Below, piece after piece: positions 36,196 to 43,255 of a stretch of 64,000 bases of DNA; the stretch's first letter is position 1; each line of letters opens with the position of its first letter. The translations under genes were made by a program, and so were the position numbers. Location: the NCBI RefSeq assembly GCF_001545035.1, contig NZ_FCOJ02000020.1, positions 54,030-118,029 of the forward strand, read 5' to 3'. A model generated the notes under the pieces. The model made no database searches. It was not told the DNA's origin and worked only from the letters and a program-made list of their open reading frames with translations. The DNA is from Caballeronia glebae (lineage in GTDB: Bacteria; Pseudomonadota; Gammaproteobacteria; Burkholderiales; Burkholderiaceae).

Positions 36196-37178
36196 CTCGC
36201 CGACTCGTCGTGCCACTGCGAGGGCGTATCCAGTTCCTCGCCGAACGCACGCTGAAAATATTCCGCGACGATCGGGCGTTCCGCTTCGTCGCATTTGTTC
36301 AGGAAAGTGAGACGCAGCGCGAGCTTCGTATCGTGGAACACTTCGCAGTTCTCGGCCCAGCTGATGACGGTTCGCGGCGACATCAGCGTGGACAGGTCGC
36401 CCGCCTCGAAGCCGCGCCGCGTGAGTCCGGCCATGCTCACCATCGAATCGACGAGCGCGCGGCCCGCGTCATTATCGAGTTGCGGCACGCGCGCGAGCAC
36501 GATGCGCGCCTCTTCCTCGCGCGACAAATAATTGAGCGTCGCGACGACATTCCAGCGATCGATCTGCGCGTGATTCAACATTTGCGTGCCGTGATACATG
36601 CCGTTCAGATTACCGAGGCCGATCGTGTTCGTGGTCGCGAAAAGACGAAAAAAGCGATGCGGCTGAATCACGCGGTTCTGATCGAGCAACGTAAAACTGC
36701 CGTCGCGTTCCAGAATGCGTTGAATCACGAACATCACGTCGGGACGGCCCGCGTCGTATTCGTCGAACACGAGCGCAACCGGGCGTTGCAGCGCCCACGG
36801 CACGATGCCTTCCTGAAACTCGGTGATCTGCACGTCGTCGCGCACGACGATCGCGTCCTTGCCGACCAGATCGAGCCGGCTAACGTGGCCGTCGAGATTC
36901 ACCCGCATGCACGGCCAGTTCAGCCGCGCCGCGACCTGTTCGATGTGCGTCGACTTGCCGGTTCCGTGCAGGCCCTGCACCATCACACGCCGGTTGAACG
37001 CGAAGCCAGCGAGAATCGCCAGCGTGACCTCGGGATTGAACCGGTACGCCTCGTCGATTTCCGGAACGTGCGCGTCACGTGTGCTGAATGCCGGCGCCTG
37101 CAGATCCGTATCGATACCGAAAAGCGTACGCACGGACACTTTTCGATCCGGCTCGGCCAACCATGTGTCGCGCATCAT
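36192..37178 (-). CDS. CobS-like AAA+ ATPase (MoxR group)
   Basis: A 328-residue AAA+ ATPase of the CobS type. The N-terminal segment (VRTLFGIDTDLQAPAFSTRD) is CobS-specific. Walker A is GLHGTGKST near residues 70-78, Walker B is VALVFDEYDAG, and sensor 1 is RLFATTNTIG. It is the motor partner of the VWA protein encoded directly downstream, an arrangement shared with cobaltochelatase CobST, magnesium chelatase BchID and the CbbQ/CbbO and NorQ/NorD activators. GGGAGA precedes the adjacent ATG pair. It is divergent from an IclR gene. Confidence 0.88.
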   Translation of the reverse strand: MMRDTWLAEPDRKVSVRTLFGIDTDLQAPAFSTRDAHVPEIDEAYRFNPEVTLAILAGFAFNRRVMVQGLHGTGKSTHIEQVAARLNWPCMRVNLDGHVSRLDLVGKDAIVVRDDVQITEFQEGIVPWALQRPVALVFDEYDAGRPDVMFVIQRILERDGSFTLLDQNRVIQPHRFFRLFATTNTIGLGNLNGMYHGTQMLNHAQIDRWNVVATLNYLSREEEARIVLARVPQLDNDAGRALVDSMVSMAGLTRRGFEAGDLSTLMSPRTVISWAENCEVFHDTKLALRLTFLNKCDEAERPIVAEYFQRAFGEELDTPSQWHDESAR

Positions 37179-37225
37179 GCTTCGTCTCCCATAGCAGAGC
37201 GCTCAGCATATCAACGATTCTTTTT

Positions 37226-37242
37226 CGGAACAAATCATTTCG
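37226..37242. promoter_or_regulatory. Operator-like inverted repeat upstream of the cobS-like and IclR genes
   Basis: CGGAAC-AAATC-ATTTCG is an imperfect copy (left arm intact) of the CGGAAC-N5-GTTCCG element seen perfectly upstream of xsc. It lies in the 144-base divergent region between the cobS-like gene and the IclR gene at 37323. Confidence 0.45.
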
Positions 37243-37322
37243 TTTATTTTTAGCCAAACGACCTATGGGGCGAGAATCCGCACCTCATTTAAAATAATGT
37301 CGAACGAATTCACCTGGAAATC

Positions 37323-38081
37323 ATGCTGATGGACAAGCCCGACACGCCCACGCTGCGCGCCTTCGCGCTGCTCGAATATCTGGTCCAGGCGGGCACTCCC
37401 GTATCGCTCACCGATATGGCCGATGACATGAGCATGCCGAAGCCTTCGCTGCACCGCATGCTCGCGTCGCTCGAAGCGGGCGGGCTCGTGATCCGCGAGC
37501 CCGGCGACCGGAACGCATACGTCGTCGGCCCGCGCCTCGCGCAACTGGGCCTCAACGTGATGACGCACGCGGGCGCGCGCCGCCTGCGTCACGCGATTCT
37601 CACGCGGCTCGTCTCCGATCTCGGCGAGACCTGCAATCTGACGATGCTGCACGAAAACGAAGTCCTGTATCTGGATCGCGTGGAAGCGCCGTGGCCGCTG
37701 CGGCTCGACCTGAAGCCCGGCTCGCATGTGCCCGTGTGGTGCAGCGCGAGCGGCAAACTGCTGCTTGCCTTGCAGCCGCGCGAGGAACGCAACGCGCTCG
37801 TGCGCGCGATGAAGCTTGAGCGATACACGGCCAACACCATCACCGATACGGAGATGCTGGAGGCGGAACTCGATCGCATCTCGAAGAAGGGCGTGGCGAT
37901 CGACAACGAGGAGTTCGTGCAGGGAATCGTGTGCGCCGCCGCGCCGATCGCCGATGTGCACGGCACATGCATCGCGGCGATCGCCGTGCATGCGCCGGTG
38001 TCGCGCACCCCGCTTTCCCGCGCGCTGGAAATGGTGCCGCGCCTGAAAGAAGCCGCCGCGGAACTGGGCAAGACGTTCTGA
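37323..38081 (+). CDS. IclR-family transcriptional regulator
   Basis: A 252-residue IclR regulator. The DNA-binding half begins PTLRAFALLEYLVQAG and contains MADDMSMPKPSLHRMLASLEAGGL. The effector half has LGETCNLTMLHENEVLYLDRVEAPWPLRL and PGSHVPVWCSASGKLLL. It is strikingly similar along its whole length to the IclR protein at 42215, so the two are paralogs. Two in-frame starts (37323 and 37329) are close together; neither has a strong ribosome site. Adjacent to the cobST-like and N-acetyltaurine genes, it is a candidate for the N-acetyltaurine regulator, but that is only positional. Confidence 0.85.
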   Translation: MLMDKPDTPTLRAFALLEYLVQAGTPVSLTDMADDMSMPKPSLHRMLASLEAGGLVIREPGDRNAYVVGPRLAQLGLNVMTHAGARRLRHAILTRLVSDLGETCNLTMLHENEVLYLDRVEAPWPLRLDLKPGSHVPVWCSASGKLLLALQPREERNALVRAMKLERYTANTITDTEMLEAELDRISKKGVAIDNEEFVQGIVCAAAPIADVHGTCIAAIAVHAPVSRTPLSRALEMVPRLKEAAAELGKTF

Positions 38082-38178
38082 GCGGCGCTTTCCTTTTCGC
38101 ATTCAGAATAAAATCGCAACCGATCGTTCCGAAAATTGTGGCGTCGTCGCGACGTATCGGCGTAAAGTACCCGTAATC

Positions 38179-38195
38179 CGAAACCACACGTTCCG
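38179..38195. promoter_or_regulatory. Operator-like inverted repeat just upstream of the second IclR gene
   Basis: CGAAAC-CACAC-GTTCCG differs by one base from the perfect xsc element. It ends 11 bases before the IclR start at 38206, overlapping the expected ribosome-binding or early transcript zone, which fits autoregulation. Confidence 0.5.
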
Positions 38196-38205
38196 TTTCC
38201 GATTC

Positions 38206-39054
38206 ATGCGCGACGTCACACAACTCGAACCCGCCGAGCATGCCGGCGATGAAGCGCGGACACTTCGTCCGCTTGCCGTGCTCGAACAACTGGCCGCCGC
38301 TGGCCACGCGTACACGCTGTCGCAGCTTGCGGCGCGCGTGCGCATTCCCAAGGCCACACTGCTCCGACTGATCGATTCGCTCGAAGCGCAAGGCTATGTC
38401 ACCCACATGCCCGACTCGCGCGGCACCGATCGCGGCATCGCGCTCGGACCGCGCGCCGCCCAGCTTGCGCTCGCCACGCTCGCGAACAACTCGTTCACGC
38501 GCGCCTGCCGGTCGATCCTGCGCTCGCTCGTCGACGTGATCGGCGAGAGTTGCAATCTCACCGCGCTCGACGGCGATACGGTCCTTTATATAGAGCGCGT
38601 CGAGACGGCCGAGCCGCTGCGTCTGCACATGCAGGCCGGCATGCGCGTGCCGCTGCACTGCACCGCAAGCGGCAAGCTGTTTCTCTCCCAGATGTCGCTC
38701 GCCGAGCGCCGCCAGATTCTCGGCCGCCTCGCGCTCACGAAGAAAACCAATCGCACGCTGACCGACCGGTCGTTGCTGGAAGCCGAACTCGACCGGCTCG
38801 CCGCGCGCGGGATCGGCATCGATAACGAGGAGTTCGTGCTGGGCATGGTCGCGGTCGCGGTGCCTATCATCGAAGCCGCGACCGGACGCGCGCTCGCCTG
38901 CCTCGCCGCGCATGCGCCGACCGCGCGCGCGGACCTGAACGATCTGCTAAAAGCCGTTCCGCAGATGCGCGAAACCGCCGTGAAGCTCGCAACGCTCATC
39001 GATACATCCGATGGACTGACGCTCATGGCGCGCCATCGCAACGCATCAAGCTAA
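38206..39054 (+). CDS. IclR-family transcriptional regulator upstream of xsc
   Basis: A 282-residue IclR regulator. The winged helix lies near residues 20-85 (LRPLAVLEQLAAAGHAYTL, then ARVRIPKATLLRLIDSLEAQG). The effector domain shares the regional motifs (GESCNLTALDGDTVLYIERVE, PLRLHMQAGMRVPLHCTASGKL). Its 3-prime end is 219 bases before xsc on the same strand, and near-matching inverted repeats precede both its own gene and xsc. It is therefore the best candidate regulator for xsc-pta. Confidence 0.87.
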   Translation: MRDVTQLEPAEHAGDEARTLRPLAVLEQLAAAGHAYTLSQLAARVRIPKATLLRLIDSLEAQGYVTHMPDSRGTDRGIALGPRAAQLALATLANNSFTRACRSILRSLVDVIGESCNLTALDGDTVLYIERVETAEPLRLHMQAGMRVPLHCTASGKLFLSQMSLAERRQILGRLALTKKTNRTLTDRSLLEAELDRLAARGIGIDNEEFVLGMVAVAVPIIEAATGRALACLAAHAPTARADLNDLLKAVPQMRETAVKLATLIDTSDGLTLMARHRNASS

Positions 39055-39184
39055 CTCCGCTCTTCCCCGAATTTGCCCGACGAAGGCCGCCGCACGGGCC
39101 TTCGCAGCGATCCGTGATCGTCGCACCGCCCAAAAAATTCCGATTTTTTTAGAGACGTTTCATTCCGTTTATTTGAAAAATAGG

Positions 39185-39213
39185 TTGACGGCGAAATTCG
39201 CTCGTCCTAGGAT
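39185..39213 (+). promoter_or_regulatory. Probable sigma-70 promoter of xsc
   Basis: TTGACG (39185-39190) and TAGGAT (39208-39213) are separated by 17 bases, a good match to the sigma-70 consensus with optimal spacing. Transcription would start near 39220, about 50 bases before the xsc ATG and just upstream of the inverted repeat at 39233. Confidence 0.6.
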
Positions 39214-39232
39214 GTCATCACGATACATATTC

Positions 39233-39249
39233 CGGAACCCAACGTTCCG
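39233..39249. promoter_or_regulatory. Perfect CGGAAC-N5-GTTCCG operator upstream of xsc
   Basis: A perfect 6-base inverted repeat with a 5-base spacer (CCAAC). It lies downstream of the predicted -10 box, at about +13 to +30, a location suited to repression. Related copies occur upstream of two IclR genes and of iseJ. Confidence 0.6.
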
Positions 39250-39273
39250 TTTTATTTTTACCCGGAGACATTC

Positions 39274-41115
39274 ATGAGCGAGCACGACCAAGCACGTCCT
39301 TCCAAGACCACCGTCGCCGCCAGCGCGACACCGAGCGGTCCGCAGGCGATGACCCCGTCCGAAGCATTTGTCGAAACGCTCGCCGCCAATGGCGTGACCG
39401 AGATGTTCGGCATCATGGGTTCGGCATTCATGGACGCGATGGACATCTTCGCGCCCGCCGGCATCCGCCTGATTCCCGTCGTGCACGAACAGGGCGCGGG
39501 CCATATGGCCGACGGTTATTCGCGCGTGTCGGGCCGTCACGGTGTCGTGATTGGTCAGAATGGCCCGGGTATCAGCAATTGCGTGACGGCCATCGCGGCG
39601 GCGTACTGGGCGCATAGCCCCGTCGTGATCGTCACGCCGGAAGCCGGCACGATGGGCATCGGCCTCGGCGGATTTCAGGAGGCGAAGCAACTGCCGATGT
39701 TCCAGGAATTCACGAAGTATCAAGGCCACGTCACGCATCCGGCGCGCATGGCCGAATTCACCGCGCGCTGCTTCGACCGCGCGATGTCGGAGATGGGTCC
39801 GACGCAACTCAATATTCCGCGCGACTACTTCTATGGTCAGGTGAAGGTCGAGATTCCGAAGCCGCAGCGTCTCGATCGCGGTCCCGGCGGCGACCAGAGC
39901 CTGAATGAGGCGGCCCATCTGCTCGCGCAAGCCAAATTCCCCGTCATCATCTCGGGCGGCGGCGTGGTGATGTCGGATGCGATCGAGGAATGCAAGGCGC
40001 TCGCCGAGCGTCTGGGCGCGCCGGTCGTCAACAGCTATCTGCATAACGACTCGTTCCCGGCGAATCATTCGCTGTGGTGTGGCCCGCTCGGCTATCAGGG
40101 CTCGAAGGCTGCGATGAAGCTGCTCAGCCAGGCCGATGTCGTCATCGCGCTCGGCTCGCGTCTCGGACCGTTCGGCACGCTGCCGCAGCACGGTCTCGAC
40201 TACTGGCCGAAGGAAGCGAAGGTTATCCAGATCGACGCGGATCACAAGATGCTCGGTCTCGTGAAGAAAATTTCCGTCGGCATTTGCGGCGATGCGAAGG
40301 CGACCGCCATCGCGCTGACGCAACGTCTCGCAGACTGCAAGCTCGATTGCGACGCGACGAAGGATGCGCGCGCGAAGACCATCGCCGCTGAAAAAGCCGC
40401 GTGGGAAAAAGAACTCGACGACTGGACGCACGAGCGCGACGCGTACAGCCTCGACATGATCGAAGAGCAGAAGAGCGAGAAGCCTTTCAGCGGCGGTCAG
40501 TATCTGCATCCGCGTCAGGTGTTGCGCGAGCTTGAAAAGGCGATGCCGGAAGACGTGATGGTGTCGACGGACATCGGCAACATCAACTCGGTGGCGAACA
40601 GCTATCTGCGTTTCAACAAGCCGCGCAGCTTCTTTGCCGCGATGAGCTGGGGCAACTGCGGTTATGCGTTCCCGACGATTATCGGCGCGAAGGTGGCGGC
40701 GCCGCATCGTCCGGCCGTTTCGTATGCGGGCGATGGCGCGTGGGGCATGAGCCTGATGGAAACCATGACGTGCGTGCGTCATAACATTCCGGTAACGGCT
40801 GTCGTGTTCCATAACCGCCAGTGGGGCGCGGAGAAGAAGAATCAGGTGGACTTCTATAACCGCCGCTTCGTTGCGGGCGAACTCGACAATCAAAGCTTCG
40901 CCGAGATCGCGAAGGCGATGGGCGCGGAAGGCATTGTCGTCGACAAGCTGGAGGACGTGGGACCGGCACTGAAGAAGGCCATCGACCTGCAGATGAATCA
41001 CGGCAAGACGACGATCATCGAAATCATGTGTACGCGTGAGCTCGGCGATCCGTTCCGCCGCGATGCGCTCGCGAAGCCGGTGCGCATGCTCGACAAGTAC
41101 AAGGATTACGTTTAA
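39274..41115 (+). CDS. xsc: Sulfoacetaldehyde acetyltransferase Xsc
   Basis: A 613-residue ThDP-dependent enzyme. Xsc-type sequence is visible early (GVTEMFGIMGSAFMDAMDIF, HEQGAGHMADGYSRVSGRHG) with the catalytic glutamate in the HEQGAGHMADG segment, and the C-terminal ThDP motif GDGAWGMSLMETMTC leads to FHNRQWGAEKKNQ. Xsc converts sulfoacetaldehyde and phosphate into acetyl phosphate and sulfite, the desulfonation step shared by sulfoacetate, taurine, N-acetyltaurine and isethionate catabolism. A good ribosome site (CGGAGA) precedes the ATG. It is followed by a terminator and then pta. This gene anchors the interpretation of the whole region. Confidence 0.96.
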   Translation: MSEHDQARPSKTTVAASATPSGPQAMTPSEAFVETLAANGVTEMFGIMGSAFMDAMDIFAPAGIRLIPVVHEQGAGHMADGYSRVSGRHGVVIGQNGPGISNCVTAIAAAYWAHSPVVIVTPEAGTMGIGLGGFQEAKQLPMFQEFTKYQGHVTHPARMAEFTARCFDRAMSEMGPTQLNIPRDYFYGQVKVEIPKPQRLDRGPGGDQSLNEAAHLLAQAKFPVIISGGGVVMSDAIEECKALAERLGAPVVNSYLHNDSFPANHSLWCGPLGYQGSKAAMKLLSQADVVIALGSRLGPFGTLPQHGLDYWPKEAKVIQIDADHKMLGLVKKISVGICGDAKATAIALTQRLADCKLDCDATKDARAKTIAAEKAAWEKELDDWTHERDAYSLDMIEEQKSEKPFSGGQYLHPRQVLRELEKAMPEDVMVSTDIGNINSVANSYLRFNKPRSFFAAMSWGNCGYAFPTIIGAKVAAPHRPAVSYAGDGAWGMSLMETMTCVRHNIPVTAVVFHNRQWGAEKKNQVDFYNRRFVAGELDNQSFAEIAKAMGAEGIVVDKLEDVGPALKKAIDLQMNHGKTTIIEIMCTRELGDPFRRDALAKPVRMLDKYKDYV

Positions 41116-41126
41116 GTCCTTGCACA

Positions 41127-41156
41127 CGCCGCTCCGCACCTTGGGAGCGGCGTTTT
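41127..41156 (+). terminator. Intrinsic terminator between xsc and pta
   Basis: A perfect 9-base GC-rich stem (CGCCGCTCC at 41127-41135 with 41144-41152) has an 8-base loop and a TTTT tail. It lies 11 bases after the xsc stop and 35 before pta, so some transcripts should end before pta. Confidence 0.75.
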
Positions 41157-41191
41157 CCGACCGACCGCCAAGAACCCACCCAGAACACGCC

Positions 41192-42205
41192 ATGAAAGCC
41201 ATGCATCGCATCATCGATCAGGCTCGCGACCTGCCGATGCGCATCGTCCTCTCCGAAGCCGAAGACGCGCGCGTGCTTCAGGCGGCGCAACGCGCCCACG
41301 CGGAAGGCATCGCGCGCATCGTACTCGTCGGCGCGAAAGCGCGTGCTTATCGAGTCGCGGATGACGCGGGCATCGATCTCGAAGGCATCGAGGTGATCGA
41401 TCCTTCTGAATCGTCGCTTGGCGAACGCTTTGCAGAAGAGCTTTTTGCGTTGCGCGAGAAGAAGGGCATGACGCCCGATCAGGCGCGCGCCGCCGTGCGC
41501 GAGCCGCTGTGCTTCGCGAACCTGATGGTGCGTATGGGCGAAGCCGACGGCTCCGTGTCGGGCGCGGTCAACACGACGGCGGATGTCGTGCGCAACGCGA
41601 TTCAGATCATCGGCATTCGTCCGTCGTTCAAACTCGTTTCCAGCTTCTTTCTAATGATGCTGTGCGAACCGTTTCATACGATGAAAGGCGGTCTCGTCTT
41701 TTCCGATTGCGCGCTCGTGGTCGAACCGAATGCGGAGCAACTCGCCGAAATCGCGATGGCCGCCGCCGACAGCGCGCGCAGTCTGCTGATGGAAGATGCG
41801 CGTGTCGCAATGCTGTCGTTTTCCACGAGCGGAAGCGCGCATCATGCGGCCGTCGATAAAGTTATCGATGCGACGCGGCGCGTAAAGGAAGCGCGGCCCG
41901 GCCTCGCGATCGATGGCGACGTTCAGCTCGACGCCGCGATCGTCGCCGAAATTGCGATGCGCAAGGTGCATCACTCGCAAATCGAAGGGCACGCGAACAC
42001 GCTGATTTTCCCGAGTCTCGAAGCGGGAAACATCGGCTACAAGCTCGCGGAGCGCATCGGTGGCGCCAAGGCTATCGGGCCGTTGCTGCAAGGTCTTGCG
42101 AAGCCCGCCAACGATCTGTCGCGCGGCTGCAGCGCCGACGACATCTATCACGTGATCGCCGTGACTTGCGTGCAGGCGCAGGCAGCGCGGCATCACACGG
42201 CGTGA
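41192..42205 (+). CDS. pta: Phosphate acetyltransferase, short form
   Basis: A 337-residue PTA/PTB-domain enzyme converting acetyl phosphate and CoA into acetyl-CoA. Recognisable segments are ARVLQAAQRAHAEGIARIVL, MVRMGEADGSVSGAVNTTADVVR, FSDCALVVEPNAEQLAEIA and LEAGNIGYKLAERIGGA. It lacks the long N-terminal P-loop extension of housekeeping Pta proteins, as is usual for Pta enzymes paired with Xsc. The ATG at 41192 has only a weak purine stretch upstream. It takes up the acetyl phosphate released by Xsc. Confidence 0.93.
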   Translation: MKAMHRIIDQARDLPMRIVLSEAEDARVLQAAQRAHAEGIARIVLVGAKARAYRVADDAGIDLEGIEVIDPSESSLGERFAEELFALREKKGMTPDQARAAVREPLCFANLMVRMGEADGSVSGAVNTTADVVRNAIQIIGIRPSFKLVSSFFLMMLCEPFHTMKGGLVFSDCALVVEPNAEQLAEIAMAAADSARSLLMEDARVAMLSFSTSGSAHHAAVDKVIDATRRVKEARPGLAIDGDVQLDAAIVAEIAMRKVHHSQIEGHANTLIFPSLEAGNIGYKLAERIGGAKAIGPLLQGLAKPANDLSRGCSADDIYHVIAVTCVQAQAARHHTA

Positions 42206-42214
42206 GTGCGCATC

Positions 42215-43039
42215 ATGGATACGCGAGCCGATACCGACGCATTCGTTCAGCCTGAATCGACGGAAAGCACGCCGCTCGTCGATAGCGCCGCGCGCACCGA
42301 CACGCCCACGCTGCGCGCATTCAGCGTGCTCGAACATCTGGTCGCGGCGAAGGGCGCGCTGTCGCTCGCGGAACTCGCCGGCATCATCGAGCAACCGAAG
42401 GCGTCGCTGCATCGCATGTTGCAATCGCTCGAAGCGGGCGGCTTCGTCGCGCGCGAGCCGGGCCAGAAGAACGCTTACGTGATCGGTCCGCGCCTCGAAC
42501 GGCTTGGCGTCGACGTGATGATGCACAGCGGCGCGCGACGTCAGCGTCACGCGATTCTGGAGCGCCTCGTCGCCGATCTGGGCGAAACGTGCAACCTGGG
42601 CACGTTGCACGACACGCAGGTGCTCTACCTCGACCGCTGCGAATCGCCGTGGGCGCTGCGGCTGGAACTCAAGCCAGGCTCGCACGTTCCCGCGCATTGC
42701 AGCGCGAGCGGCAAGCTGCTTCTTTCGACAATGCCTCGCGATGACCGCGCCGCGTTGATTCGCGCGATGCGCCTCGAACGCTTCACGCCCAACACGTTCG
42801 ACGATCCAAACCTGCTCGAAGCGGAACTGGATCGCATCGCGCACAAGGGCATTGCCGTCGACAACGAAGAGTTCGTGCTCGGCATCGCGTGCGTCGCCGT
42901 GCCGGTGTTCGATTCGCGTGGCAAATGCATCGCGGCCATCGCCGTGCATGGGCCGGTCTCGCGCATGGCCTTGTCGCGCGCGCTCACCTTCGTGCCGCGC
43001 TTGCAGGAAGCCGCCGCCGATCTCACGGCCACGTTCTGA
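42215..43039 (+). CDS. IclR-family transcriptional regulator upstream of iseJ
   Basis: A 274-residue IclR regulator; a GTG nine bases upstream (42206), touching the pta stop, is an alternative start giving 277 residues. The winged helix includes PTLRAFSVLEHLVAAKG and EQPKASLHRMLQSLEAGGF, and the effector domain LGETCNLGTLHDTQVLYLDRCES with PGSHVPAHCSASGKLLL. It is a clear paralog of the protein at 37323. Position between pta and the isethionate genes makes it the likely regulator of iseJU. Confidence 0.87.
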   Translation: MDTRADTDAFVQPESTESTPLVDSAARTDTPTLRAFSVLEHLVAAKGALSLAELAGIIEQPKASLHRMLQSLEAGGFVAREPGQKNAYVIGPRLERLGVDVMMHSGARRQRHAILERLVADLGETCNLGTLHDTQVLYLDRCESPWALRLELKPGSHVPAHCSASGKLLLSTMPRDDRAALIRAMRLERFTPNTFDDPNLLEAELDRIAHKGIAVDNEEFVLGIACVAVPVFDSRGKCIAAIAVHGPVSRMALSRALTFVPRLQEAAADLTATF

Positions 43040-43212
43040 CGCATCGCAACATCGTTACTTCGTTTTCCGAATCAAATTTCGCGACTCAGGGACAACCCGA
43101 ATCCCCTCTTGCTTCTGAATCGGATTTCGCAGTTTCCGTTTCACTTTCGCGAACTTCCGCGCTTTTTTCTTGGCTTCCTTGTCCGCTTCTTCCACATTGA
43201 ACGAAACGCAAA

Positions 43213-43229
43213 CGAAGCGATTCGTTCCA
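43213..43229. promoter_or_regulatory. Operator-like inverted repeat upstream of iseJ
   Basis: CGAAGC-GATTC-GTTCCA resembles the xsc element, with the right half nearly intact and a weaker left half. It ends 26 bases before the iseJ ATG. The surrounding 43040-43255 stretch is otherwise without a gene and contains several TTTCG and TTCCG half-sites. Confidence 0.35.
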
Positions 43230-43255
43230 AAAGAAGACTTCAGGAGACAGGCGTC

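Noticed and set aside
34462..37178. A standard cobalamin biosynthesis locus
   Set aside because: CobN and every other cob gene are missing here; the CobST-like pair is adjacent only to sulfonate genes.
39274..41115. Acetolactate synthase or glyoxylate carboligase
   Set aside because: The N-terminal sequence, the following pta gene and the sulfonate gene context all point to Xsc.
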